This document shows positions 10,276 to 20,339 of a DNA stretch of 22,500 nt, piece by piece. The DNA is from Chrysomallon squamiferum (lineage: Eukaryota > Mollusca > Gastropoda > Neomphalida > Peltospiridae). Positions within the stretch are counted from its first letter, which is position 1; every line of letters begins with the position of its first letter. The translations under genes were made by a program, and so were the position numbers. The notes under the pieces were generated by a model, which did no database searches, had not been told where the DNA came from, and saw only the letters and a list, made by a program, of their open reading frames with translations. The stretch spans positions 13,261,517-13,284,016 of the forward strand of contig CM022675.1 of assembly GCA_012295275.1 (NCBI GenBank), written 5' to 3'.

Positions 10276-10960
10276 ATAAGAAGAAGACGAAAGAAAGATA
10301 AATATTCAACAAACGTTGCCAGCATTGAGAAGTATTCTCAGGAAAATTGAAATAACGCTGTCTTGCACTTAGAAAATTTCATAAAACCATAAGTTCTTTC
10401 TAGCCTCAATATCACCACATTAAAATGTGATAGATTAAATAAGAATTTCAATGAACGTCTTTTCACTGTAATTCCATCAACGGTCTCAGAAAGAACGAAA
10501 CGATTATTTCAGGCTGTGGTTTATATTTTGTTCATGCCTTATTTCGTTTAAATTTCAAACTGTAAATTTATTGACGCCAGAAACCAATCTGGGACTTCCT
10601 GTTCCTGTCGTTATCACGAAATGGGATTTGAAAGATTCGACTGATGTGTATTTAATGACTTTCCCGGAATTATTTTTCAAGAAAGAATTATTTCTGTTTC
10701 TTTTTTTCTTACTTTCTTTCTTTAAAAAAAAAAAAAGAAAAAAGAAATAAAAATAAACAATGATGATTATTCGTTTTCTATTAAATAAAAGAACTCCATG
10801 TGAGTTTTATATGTTTTGACGGTTCTAAAATAACAGCGTGGGAAGATGTAAAAATAATCAAATATAAAAACTTTTTAAAAATAAAAGAAAAACAAGAGAG
10901 ATTTTATAATTTCTTAATGGGCCTTAGCAATCTTCATTGTATTTCACTTCTACACGTTTT
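10276..10960. other. AT-rich intergenic sequence
   Basis: Small hairpins (CACATTAAAATGTG near 10418; GAGAAGTATTCTC near 10326) and an A run near 10724. An open frame from 10800 has no recognisable domain and ends in poly-T-coded phenylalanines. Confidence 0.45.
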
Positions 10961-11200
10961 TTTTTTCATATCTTTTTTTCATTTGTTTGCTTCTTTTTTC
11001 CCTTTTATTACTTTTTTCCGTCTACGTTTTTTCTTTCTTCTTCTATGACATCTTTTTTTTTTTATTATTTTATATATATATATATTTTATTATTATTACA
11101 TTTTATTATTATTATTATTATGATTTTATTTTTTTTTTTTTTTTTTAAATGTTTTTTTTTTTTTTTTTTTTTTTCTTCTCTTTTCTTTTCTTTTTGCTTC
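10961..11200. repeat. T-rich tract with (TA)n and (ATT)n
   Basis: T runs at about 11053-11063, 11129-11146 and 11152-11174. Confidence 0.85.
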
Positions 11201-11763
11201 ATGATCTGACAACAGTACATTAACATAATCTTCTTCTTCTCCGAATATGCATATAAACTAAATTGTTGGGCAATTGTAAAACAAATGGTTATAGCGAGAT
11301 ATATAAAAAGGGTCACATCACAGATTGTTATCTAACATAAACTAATCTCTTCCTATCACTTCCAGTCCATCCAGTTCTAAATCTTTTCACCACCACCTCC
11401 AGCCTTTTTGTACAAAACACCAAACCGTTTCTCCAACACAGATTTTCTCAAAACTGTCTTATTACCTCTGACAATGTCTTTACGTCTTCTACATGGAGTC
11501 AGCCTGTTTATGATGAACCCTGTATATAACGTTGTTTTCTTACACGACCCTAACTCAGATTATCACAACTACGACAACGTAACAAAATAATGTTTTATCT
11601 GTGAAAGTTCAGAGTCCTGGATTATCGCAACACTTGACTGGTATACTTGTATAAAAGTACAAAAAGTGTTTGTATGTGTACACACGTAAATTTTATATCT
11701 CTGTAATAAATATTATGTTATGTGTTCATCTCCTTTCTTATTCACTTTCTCTCAACTATAATG
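11201..11763. other. Unique sequence, nothing recognised
   Basis: A 60-codon open frame at 11408-11590 matches nothing I know and lacks splice or start context. Confidence 0.4.
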
Positions 11764-11784
11764 TTGTGTGTGTGTGTCTCTCTG

Positions 11785-11828
<44 letters not shown>

Positions 11829-11906
11829 TCTCCCTCTCTCTCTCTCTCTATATATATATATACACACACACACATATACACGCACGCACATACATACGCA
11901 CACAGA
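11764..11906. repeat. (GT)n-(TC)n-(TA)n-(CA)n compound microsatellite
   Basis: TC at 11777-11849, TA at 11849-11862, CA to 11906; TCT-rich sequence continues to about 12060. Confidence 0.9.
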
Positions 11907-12079
11907 TATCATTTTTCTTTCGTTGTCTCTTTATCCTTCCTTCCACTCCCTGTCCCTCTTTTTCTCTATATTTGTCTCTGTGTCTTTTTTCTCTATCTCC
12001 CTTGCGTTGTCTCTCACTCTTTTTTTTTTCTCTATTATCTCTCATCTTCTCTCTTTCTCGCGTTCTACGTTATCTGAAG

Positions 12080-13432
12080 TAATGAAACACACAAACACAC
12101 AGACAACTGTCGTAAAAATTCACTTCATTTGACAAATCAAATACTCCGTTCAACTGACTCTGGAATCTCGCCAAACACTGAATTAATGTCCATGGACATG
12201 AGGTCGATGAATAAGTAACTAATATATTGATTCTTTAACTTTCTTTCTTTTTTTTTCTTTTTTTAATTCTCTTGATTCTGGTTCAAGTGGGTAACTCAAT
12301 TACACTCCACCCCAGTCGTTTAGTGACAATCTGTTATGTTGGTATATGTTGCCCCACCCTGTCCCAGCCCTCCCTGAGACCAAATGGAGTATTAGATCTG
12401 GCCTAAGTTTGTCACAACTGAAGTAATATGTTTGATATGGTTGTGAAGATACGCGCTAGTTTTAATATCGTTTTGTGTTCTCTTGATCTAAATTATTAAA
12501 TTTTTTATTTATTTATTTAATTATTATTTTATTATTATTATTATTTTTAATGCTATTTTTATTAATGTTTTTTTTATTGTTTCATTATTATGGTTTATGG
12601 ATATATTTATAATCTAGTGTTCTAATGCCTATGAGTGTGTAAGTGTACATACATACGTACATTCATACATATACACATACTTTCAGGTCGATAGATTGAG
12701 AGGTCAGAAAAAAAATATTAACAGAAATATATTTTAATTACAACAACAACAGCAACAACAAAAATCAAATTTTGTAATTTGTTCTAATAAAACTAATACT
12801 TAATGACTTACTTTGCGCCATCAGTTCGTGTTTGTAATGTAAGCGCAGAAAACTAATTTTTACAAATTATACGACCCCCCTCGTTCTATATATCCTCCAG
12901 ATGACGTCATCTGAGACAAATCGTCTGCTTTTAGTGGAAATGTCTCGATCATTCTTCCTTCACCGGTCAAGTAGGTCGTTCAGTACACATTTTGTCTACC
13001 TCGTTCTCGTTCGCAGCTGGTGATGTCGTCTGCTAGAAAATTCCAGACTCCTTTCATTTCCAAAAATTAATCTGTATTTATCCGTTTCACAGAATTTTAT
13101 AATTATAAGCTGATGTGTTCACTTCTTATAAGATCATATTAAATTAATGTTATTTATGTTGGTGTTTTTTTTTTCAATTTCCTTTTCTAGTTTGTTATTT
13201 ATTTATTTATTTATTCATTTATTCATTCATTCATTTATGTACGACTATTTTATATTTATGCAAATAATTTCTAAATTTACTATTTTTCTTTTGTTCTTTC
13301 AGTAGAAAACACAAACAAAAAAATATACAAGAAGAGTAACCTTAGCAACTAAAATGCTCCGTAACCAAAACTGAAACAAAAAGAAGAAAGAATAAATCAC
13401 GTGATTATAAGTACTCTTGAACTTACTGATGA
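12080..13432. other. Intergenic or intronic sequence upstream of the NHL exon
   Basis: ATTT/ATT near 12508-12550, CATA near 12646-12680, ATTT/ATTC at 13195-13240. TGACGTCA at 12902-12909 and 13430-13437. No RING, B-box or other exon recognised. Confidence 0.5.
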
Positions 13433-13473
13433 CGTCACGCAGCAAACATGTTTGTTCTCAAAAACATGTTCAG

Positions 13474-13595
13474 ACATCGTGGGTCAGAGGTCAAGGCCGA
13501 AATGGAACAAGGGAAGCTGGTGCGAAAGGTGGGGCGGCGGGGGCGTGGCAAGGGTCTGTTCTACATGCCTTGTGGGGTGGCGGTAACCAAGTCAG
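13474..13595 (+). CDS. NHL-repeat protein (TRIM32/NHL-1-like), internal exon carrying the start of NHL repeat 1
   Basis: Read in the frame with codons at 13475, 13478 and so on, this exon encodes a basic linker (LVRKVGRRGRGKG) followed by FYMPCGVAVTKSG, the start of an NHL repeat. It ends at a donor TCAG|GTAAAT, splitting a glycine codon after its first base. The next exon begins GT GAT ATA after an acceptor, so the join reads S-G-D-I-V-V and rebuilds a canonical NHL blade. The LVRK-x-G start of the propeller resembles human TRIM32 as I recall it. The 5' boundary is uncertain: the frame is open back to 13433, just after a TGA. I chose the acceptor TGTTCAG ending at 13473; AG at 13487, 13489 or 13495, or a true start at ATG 13466 or 13502, are alternatives. 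TRIM32-class proteins are E3 ubiquitin ligases in which NHL propellers bind substrate or RNA; no RING or B-box exon was seen upstream. Confidence 0.7.
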
Positions 13596-13627
13596 GTAAA
13601 TGTTTATAGCAGACAGAATAGTAGTCA

Positions 13628-13659
<32 letters not shown>

Positions 13660-14121
13660 ACACTAGTAGTAACACTAGTAGTAATAGTAATGGTTATGGT
13701 GTTGCTGATGTTTTAGTAGTAGTAGTAGTAGTAGTAACACTAGCAGTAATTGTAGTGGTGGTGGTGTTGCTGGTGGTTTTACTAGTAGTAGTAGTAGTAG
13801 TAGTAGTAATTGCAATAGTAGTAGTGTGGGAACAGCACTAGAAGTATTAGTAATAGCAGTAGTAATTCTTGGAGTAGTTAGTACTAGTAGTAGTAACATT
13901 GGAATAGTAGTAGAAGTAGTAGTAATAGTAGTTGCGACGGAGGTTGTGGTAATTACTAATTATTCTAGGAGTAATTGGATAGTTGTAGTAGTAGTAGTGG
14001 TGGTGGTGGTGATGGTGGTAGAGTACTAGTAGTAGTAGTAATAGTAGTTGTAGCAACAACATCAGTAATTATATTTTTGTGATTATAAGATTATTTACTA
14101 TTTATATTTCTTTACTTTTTC

Positions 14122-14172
<51 letters not shown>

Positions 14173-14220
14173 TGTTTATTCGTTTGTTTGTTTGTTTGTT
14201 TATTACTTACTATTTTTCAG
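13596..14220 (+). other. Intron of the NHL-repeat gene, filled with AGT and ATT repeats
   Basis: This is a 625-bp phase-1 intron with GTAAAT at its 5' end and TTTTTCAG at its 3' end. It contains imperfect (AGT)n from about 13622 to 14062, pure (ATT)n at 14124-14173, and (GTTT)n at 14173-14202. The GTTT run supplies part of the pyrimidine-rich tract before the acceptor. Stop codons and low complexity rule out coding function, and the flanking peptide joins cleanly across it. Confidence 0.75.
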
Positions 14221-15022
14221 GTGATATAGTGGTGGCGGACACGGACAATCACAGAATTCAGATATTTTCGCCGGACGGACTGTTCAGATTCAAATTCGGC
14301 AGCAGAGGCTGCAAGCCGGAACAGATCAACTACCCCATCGGCGTTGCCATGACAACGGACGACTGCGTTGCCGTCACCGACAGCGTCAACTGCAGCGTGA
14401 AAATATTCAGCCTGGACGGCGTGCTGAAGAGCAAGCTCGGAGGGAACGACGTTCTGGAGTTCCATACGGAGTCGCAATAACGAACAGAAACCAGGTGGTC
14501 GTCACCGACATCTGCCAGCACCGTGTCGTCATCTTTCACTCCACCGGCGTCGTCAGCCACTCGTTCGGCAGCTACGGCGACGGCCCCAGCGAACTCGACC
14601 ACCCGTACTTCGTGACGGTGAACGAAAACCAGCAGATCATCGTGTCCGACGCCGGCAACAGCAGCATCAAGATCTTCCATTTCGAAGGGAAACTACTGCG
14701 GACCTTCTCCCATCTCGACTTCCGGTTGCCGCAGGAGGAGTCGTTCGTGTCGTTGCACGGGCTGTGCACGGACTCGGACGGAAACACGATCGTTATATGC
14801 AACTCGACAATCTATATTCTCACAAAGAATGGACGGCTGTGGGAGGTGCTGACGCCAAAAGACGGGCTTACCTCCCCTAAGTGCGTGGCGTTCTCTTCCC
14901 TTGGTAGGCTCGTCGTCGTGCAGTCGGACTACGACCGTAGGGACGAACTGTGCATCTTCCGCTACAACACCGACGACTACTCCGTGCTGAATACTCTTGT
15001 ATTTTATGCTATTTCGATCTGA
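14221..15022 (+). CDS. NHL-repeat protein (TRIM32/NHL-1-like), terminal exon with NHL repeats 1-6, frameshifted
   Basis: The acceptor TATTTTTCAG ends at 14220 and the exon opens in phase 1. It encodes the rest of NHL repeat 1 (DIVVADTDNHRIQIFSPDG), repeat 2 (YPIGVAMTTDDCVAVTDS), repeat 3 (YGVAITNRNQVVVTDICQHR), repeat 4 (HPYFVTVNENQQIIVSDAGN), and two weaker blades (LHGLCTDSDGNTIVICNS; GLTSPKCVAFSSLGRLVVVQ). It stops at TGA 15020-15022. Six blades is a full NHL propeller, and the order, with a final LT-x-P blade ending in an aromatic-rich tail (FRYNTDDYSVL), fits TRIM32. Around 14460-14463 the frame shifts: the upstream frame reads GGNDVLEF then HTESQ-stop (TAA 14478-14480), while the downstream frame resumes PYGVAITN. 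Adding one base after the TTC would keep the blade intact. Coding bases are GC-rich with C/G at third positions, unlike the flanks. Other NHL families (TRIM2/3, TRIM71, brat) remain possible; NHL identity is firm, the subfamily less so. Confidence 0.8.
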
Positions 15023-15640
15023 CGTCGCCGACGTTTTGAAGAATAATTACTACGCTTTGTCGGATGGTCTGAAACGTGGATGTTTTCACGAATGAATTTA
15101 TGCTGATGTTTTTAACTCATGTTCTCGTAGTGGGTGCTTTGATTCGATTTTATTTTATTTTAATTCATTTAATTTTAATTTTGTTTTACATTATTTTATC
15201 TTGTTTTAATTTATTTAAATGTTTTATTTATTGAGTCATTTTATTCGTCATATTATTAATTTTATTTCATTTTAAACAAATTCATCTGCGCATTCATATT
15301 CTGTTGTTTTGTGTTTTTAATTTTGTTTTCATTTTCATTTTTATTGTTGTTGTTCTTCTACTTCTTGCTCTTCTTCTTCTTCTTCTTCTTCTTCTTCTTC
15401 GTCTTAATGTATTACATCATTCATTAAACTTAAAGTGCATTAACTCTAATTGAAAGAATTCTTAAACATTTTTTTATGTAACATAATTTATTATTGTTAT
15501 TATTGTTATTTATTTATTTATTTATTTATTTATTATTATTATTATTTTTTTTTTTTTTTTTTTACACTTTTCAGTTTTGTAATAATTCATGATTTACTAC
15601 CATAAAGAATTGTTCAATTCATATGTTTTTCTTGTTTCAT
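15023..15640. other. 3' flank of the NHL gene with ATTTT, CTT and ATTT repeats
   Basis: ATTTT-rich from 15146, (CTT)n at 15370-15400, ATTT/ATT/poly-T at 15508-15563. ATTAAA at 15423-15428 is the only obvious candidate polyadenylation signal within 500 bp. Confidence 0.45.
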
Positions 15641-15669
15641 ATATGGGTGTGTGTGTATCTGTGTACATA

Positions 15670-15739
<70 letters not shown>

Positions 15740-15810
15740 TCTCTCTGTCTGTGTGATTGGGTATTTGTATGTGTATGTGTGTGTATCTGTGTGACTGTAT
15801 GTGTACTTCT
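15641..15810. repeat. (GT)n-(TA)n-(GT)n microsatellite
   Basis: TA at about 15682-15706 flanked by GT tracts, the right one running to 15738, then GTAT variants. Confidence 0.9.
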
Positions 15811-15915
15811 GCCTGTCAGTCTGTCTGTCGTAGACGTGCTTCACAGCAGCTCGCTCTGATTAGCACGTCAAATTTTTCCCAGTTCCAGATCCAGTATGTG
15901 TGTGTGTGTTTGTCC

Positions 15916-16165
15916 CAGTGGCGTGCACAGGTCTGGTGATTGTGTGCCCTTGATTGTAGGGCCCAGAGACTCAAGTATAAGACTTAGAACTGAGATATAT
16001 TTTGATAAAGGAAGATATTTTGAATATGTAAACTTAGATGAAGCATAAAATAAACACTTTATTCGAATTAAATATAAATCAGCCAAATTTATTAAGTTCT
16101 TTTTTCTGACTGGATGCCCCCCTCATTTGGATAGCCGGGGCCAAAACGACTTAATAATATAGTTT
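15916..16165 (+). mobile_element. Possible non-autonomous hAT-like DNA transposon fragment
   Basis: CAGTGGCG at 15916-15923 is a common terminus of hAT elements. GGGCCC at about 15959 and the GCCCCCC and GCCGGGGCC patches at about 16115-16142 resemble internal parts of such elements. No matching right terminus (CGCCACTG) or target duplication is seen. Confidence 0.25.
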
Positions 16166-16640
16166 TAAATACGACCGTATATACAGTTACACACATGCAC
16201 GTACATAATTATATATATATATATATAACATGTGTTAAGCATTTATGTATAGACAGTAACTAGTTACTGTCTAATAGAATTAAACAATATATGATCTTGT
16301 GTATTTGTATGTGTTTAGGTATATAAATACACATACATATATATATAGACACACACCCACACACACTCATGGATATATACATACACAATCACACATGCGT
16401 ACATGCATGCACACATATTCACAGACACATGCAGGCACCAACGAAGAATGCATACTCCTTCATACATGCACTTACTCACCTATTAACCCACCTACATTAT
16501 ACATACACAAGTGTACGTTCATTCACTTACGTACATAACTGCAGAAGTATATATATACACGCACACAAATACAGACACCCTCATGTTATATATATAAAAT
16601 ATAGACACACAGAAACATACAAATGGATACCTTCGCACAC
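16166..16640. repeat. Imperfect CA/TA/CATA repeats around a 24-bp palindrome
   Basis: TA at about 16209-16226; the perfect palindrome with arm TAGACAGTAACT occupies 16250-16273; CACA/CATA repeats run from about 16329 to 16620. Confidence 0.75.
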
Positions 16641-16693
16641 TCCAACGATTTCAACGTTTTTCTTTCACACACCGAGGTCATATTTAAATATCT

Positions 16694-16891
16694 CAGGTCA
16701 CGGCGATCTTCTTTCATCTGTGTTGTGTCTGTTAGACTCTACCTGTGTGAGAGATAATCCAATCAGACACGACCAGGTATAGCCCAGGTAAAACTGTGAC
16801 CCACTTTACCTGTGTAGATAAATACCTCGACTACTTTTACCTGTGGATACCTGTAAAACGTTTTACCTCTTCATATCTGCACTGTCAGGTG
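16694..16891. promoter_or_regulatory. Cluster of CAGGTA/TACCTG hexamers, candidate regulatory module
   Basis: Six exact CAGGTA or TACCTG hexamers occur in 114 bp (16740, 16774, 16785, 16807, 16838, 16848). Near variants are at 16694 (CAGGTC), 16823 and 16864 (TACCTC) and 16886 (CAGGTG). CAGGTA and CAGGTG are binding cores known for ZEB and Snail zinc-finger repressors. The unit also contains the perfect palindrome GTAAAACGTTTTAC at 16853-16866. Some copies may descend from a degenerate tandem repeat of about 26-31 bp. The regulatory role is inferred from clustering and from position upstream of the SLC3A1-type gene. Confidence 0.3.
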
Positions 16892-16930
16892 TGTTGTTGT
16901 ACGGAGAAAGATAAGCTCGTCGCTCAGAAG
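16870..16930 (+). other. Possible 5' untranslated exon end with a good splice donor
   Basis: The sequence CAGAAG|GTAAGAAG at 16931 is a near-consensus donor just downstream of the CAGGTA cluster. A matching acceptor (pyrimidine-rich, TTTCTAAG, ending 19903) lies 9 bases before the SLC3A1-type ATG. These could delimit a noncoding first exon and an intron of about 3 kb. There is no transcript evidence; the exon's left edge is a guess. Confidence 0.2.
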
Positions 16931-17035
16931 GTAAGAAGTGTTTGTTTTGTATCTTTACAAATTATTTTAGCTAGATGTATGTTTTCATGCAGGTAGGCAT
17001 GTCTGACTATTTGTCTCTCCGTATGTCTGTATGCA

Positions 17036-17495
17036 TTTATATATGTTTGTTAGTATGTATGTATGTATGTACGTATTTATGTATGTATGTATGCATGCAT
17101 GTATCTATGTATGTAAGTGCATATATATATATATATATGTATATATGTTTGTATGTATATATGTATCTGTCTATATATGTATGTATATATATATATATAT
17201 ATGTATGCATGTATGTATGTATGTATTTATTCATGTATGTATGTATGCATGCATGTATGCATGTATATATCTATGTATGTATGTATGTATGATGTATATA
17301 TGTATGTATGTATCTATGTACATATCTATGTATGTATGTGTCTATATATGTATGTCTATGTATGATGTATCTATGTATGTATGTATGATGTATGTATATA
17401 TGTATGATGTGTCTATGTATGTATGTATGTATGTATGTATGTATGTATGTATGTATGTGTCTATGTATGTATGTATCTATATGTGTGTCTATGTA
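17036..17495. repeat. (TATG)n microsatellite, about 460 bp
   Basis: TATG with TATA, TGCA, ATGATG and TCTA variants; open frames here are poly-Tyr/Met/Cys/Val artefacts. Confidence 0.92.
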
Positions 17496-17793
17496 TTAAA
17501 TGACAGCTGAATGTCATACTGACGCAGTGTATTCAGTCTTGCTTTCTTTTTGTTTGACAAATGTCGCTAACAGTTTTGTCGCGATCAGTTTGAATAAGCA
17601 AGTTGAAAAGAAATTTAAAACGCAGAGCTGCAGAGTGTATCCAGGTCGTGGTTGCACTTAGAAGAGAGTTTTAAATTTATTAGAATGAATCACTTGTCAC
17701 TTTAGTTTGACAGATTTTCCCGTTCTAATCTCTGCTCCATGAAGGTATAGTTAAGTGTTTTCTTATTTACAGAATGATATTATGCTCTCTTTT
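17496..17793. other. Unique sequence, nothing recognised
   Basis: An acceptor-like TTATTTACAG near 17771 is followed by no convincing exon. Confidence 0.45.
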
Positions 17794-18035
17794 TAAGATA
17801 AATAAATAAATAAATAAATACAAATTTTGAAATATAGAAAATAAAATAATAAAATAACAACGAGGATAATAATACGAACAACAATGACAACAGCAATGAT
17901 AATGATGCTGATGATGATAATAATAATAATAGTCAAAAGAAACAAAAACAACAACAACAGGAATAATAATAATAACAACAACAATAAGAAAAACAAAAAG
18001 AATAACTCGTAACAACAACAACAAGAACAAACTGT
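17794..18035. repeat. (AAAT)n, AAT and AAC triplets
   Basis: AAAT at 17797-17820, then mixed AAT/AAC/ATG blocks. Confidence 0.8.
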
Positions 18036-18673
18036 TATAACTGTTTTAATTGTTATAGTCGTTTTATGTACAACATTTGTTTTAATTATTATTTTTTTTA
18101 TATTTGTTACATTTCGTGTATGCAAAAAAAAAAATCATCATATAAGCTACCTTACCTGCAGAGTGTTAACTGTTATGTCAAAACTTTGTTTTCTGTGTTT
18201 GTTTTCTTAACCGGGTTTTTCAAACATCGCTTTGATAACAAGAACAAACACCAGAGTGTTAACATCAGAGCAAACTTAACACACACCTCTGACCTGTGAG
18301 GAGTTTGGTTATGTAAATTTATACAGCGTCATGGTACGCGATTTCGCTTCGAGTTGCAAGTTTAATAGTCATACAAGAAAGTATTTGCGTAATAGAGAGC
18401 TTGTGTGTGTGTGTTCTGTGTGTATGTGTGTATGTATGTATGTATGTGTGAGTGTGTGAGAGAGAGAGTGTTGGTGTGTGTATGTACGTGCGTGTTTGCA
18501 TGTATGTATGTGTGGGAATGTGTAAAAATATTCGTTTTCATTGACTTACAGGTACAGTAATTATTCTAATGAGGAATATTAAAGTATGAAAGACAGCGAT
18601 TTGTGTATTTCAGTCAGTGTCTATCGAGATCAGAGATTTAACTTCGCTTTATTGCTTTGCTAAATCCAGAGTG
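18036..18673. other. Mostly unique sequence with a GT/TATG microsatellite
   Basis: GT/TATG at about 18402-18515. No gene recognised. Confidence 0.5.
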
Positions 18674-18725
18674 TTTTTATTTTATTTTATTTTATTTTAT
18701 TTTATTTTATTTTATTTTATTTTAT
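18674..18725. repeat. (TTTTA)10 pentanucleotide repeat
   Basis: Near-perfect array of ten units. Confidence 0.93.
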
Positions 18726-19036
18726 GTTATGAAAGCGGATTCAATAAAATTACAAAGCTCACATTGCAGTGAGTTTATTGCTCTGTGTTTAAAATTTTAT
18801 CGTACTGTATAGAAGGATGAACTCTTGACTGACAATTCTTGTGCAAAATAAACGTTTCTACTCTATCTATACCATCCTCCCCTCCGCATCCTCCCCCATC
18901 CTTTTGTTGCTAGAATTACAAGTATCTTGAACTTTTGACTGTTCGTGTCTTTTCAGACAAATACGATGTAAAGGTCTGTGACTGCTTTTGATTATTGCTC
19001 GATATTTGATATTAGTCTGCTTTATCATTTGTTTTA
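18726..19036. other. Unique sequence, nothing recognised
   Basis: Contains a C-rich patch near 18880-18900 and AATAAA at about 18745 and 18848 without a visible gene on either side. Confidence 0.4.
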
Positions 19037-19170
19037 ATTTATTTATTTATTTATTTATTTGTTTGTTTGTTTGTTTGTTTGTTTGTTTGTTTATTTATTT
19101 ATTTGTGCGTCTGTTTGTTTGTTTGTTTGTTTGTTTATATTTGTTACTTTCTTTTTTTGTTTGTTTATAA
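19037..19170. repeat. (ATTT)n and (GTTT)n
   Basis: ATTT, then GTTT, ATTT and GTTT blocks. Confidence 0.9.
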
Positions 19171-19708
19171 TAAAATATCGGAGTAAAAACAGAACTGTGA
19201 CTCTTCGTAAATAAACAAGCGTAGTTACTGTATTTTATTTACTTAAAATATCTTGTGTTACACGTATGTGTCGTCTGCTTTATGTACATTGGTATAAGTA
19301 GTCGCGTTGTCTTTTCTTTTTTAATCTGCATAACCGTGCATGGTTTTATTATTTTCACGTATATTAAATATGTTTGTATGTTTTATGAATTTATAAATTT
19401 ATGAATGTATGTATGTATGTATATGTATATGAATGTAGTAAGTATGTATATATGTGTAAGCGTGTATTTGATTACGTATCTATGTGTTTATGCATGTATA
19501 TATGCACTGATATTTGTATCATTATGTAAGTTTCTTTTTATGAATTCATAAATATATACCCATTAACATTTGATAAGACAGAACCTTCTGAAATCAGCAG
19601 AATCAACACACTGTTACAATATTCCATAGCAAACTACACACATGACTGTATAATCAGTTATTTAATACAAACTGTCCTAATTTTATAACTGAAACTAAAT
19701 AGCAATGT
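19171..19708. other. AT-rich intergenic sequence with a TATG block
   Basis: TATG-type repeats at about 19400-19500; the rest is unique with no gene recognised. Confidence 0.5.
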
Positions 19709-19890
19709 AAATTTTATTTATTTATTTATTTATTTATTATATATTTTTAATGTTATTATTATTGTTGTTGTTGCTCTTGTTGTTGTTATTATTGTTATTT
19801 CTGTTGTTATTATTACTGTTAATGTTATTGTTATTGTTGTTGTTGTTATTATTATTATTACTCCTATTATTATTATTATTATTATATTGT
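19709..19890. repeat. (ATTT)n then TTG/TTA triplets just upstream of the SLC3A1-type start
   Basis: ATTT at about 19713-19738, TTG/TTA triplets at 19752-19888. The tract ends 23 bp before the ATG and overlaps any acceptor for a 5' exon. Confidence 0.85.
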
Positions 19891-19912
19891 TATCATTTCT
19901 AAGACAGACAAG

Positions 19913-20339
19913 ATGAGTCACTCTGGTGTTTATATAGTTTCCCATAATCCACTGCCGGAACAAGGCTCGGAAAAGGGAAGCGAGGAGGGGGGAGGGGTAG
20001 ACAACCCCGCCTTCGAACACGACGCCAAGTACAACGAGAAGGGGGGACTCGAACTCAACCTCAACAGCCCTTACAATGAGGAGCCCTACCGCGGAATGGG
20101 AAAAGAGGACTTGTTACGTCACTCGTCGAAACCGCTGTGGCGGCGCGTGCGCTACGTCTGCATCTCCATCGTCCTGCTTGGCTGGCTGGCGCTGATTATC
20201 GCTGTCGTGGCGCTGGTGTTGGTCTACCCAAAGTGTCGCAGTCCCGGACTTCGTCTCTGGTGGCAGAAGGAAGTCGTGTACCGCGTCTACGTCCCCAGCT
20301 TCCAGGACAGCGACGGTGACGGATGGGGGGATTTGCAAG
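19913..20339 (+). CDS. SLC3A1: SLC3A1 (rBAT)-type amino-acid transporter heavy chain, first coding exon
   Basis: The heavy chain is a type II membrane glycoprotein that traffics an SLC7 light chain (b0,+AT in vertebrates, for cystine and basic amino acids) to the plasma membrane. Residues 1-80 are a cytosolic tail with NPAFE (31-35) and PYRGMGKEDLL (58-68), close to the PY-x-GM-x-KE motif of vertebrate rBAT. Residues 81-106 form one hydrophobic helix. Cys108 follows immediately, where rBAT and 4F2hc have the cysteine that bonds the light chain. [28 protein letters not shown] (115-143) starts the GH13 barrel. ATG at 19913 is chosen for its A at -3 and the plausible tail length. The exon ends CAAG|GTGATT, splitting Gly143 in phase 1. 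Reading past the donor gives a poly-valine run from the AGT repeats, so the annotation must stop here. A noncoding 5' exon may lie upstream, near 16930. Confidence 0.88.

Noticed and set aside
11408-11590. 60-codon open frame in unique sequence
   Set aside because: No recognisable domain, composition like the flanks, no splice sites; length is within chance expectation.
13401-13599. Two 60-61 codon open frames overlapping the NHL exon
   Set aside because: They are out of frame with the NHL peptide, which joins the next exon exactly at the donor.
14217-14802. Minus-strand open frames opposite the NHL exon
   Set aside because: They are shadows of GC-rich coding sequence with no family similarity.
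17031-17510. 159-codon open frame rich in Tyr, Met, Cys and Val
   Set aside because: It is the TATG microsatellite, open in several frames at once.
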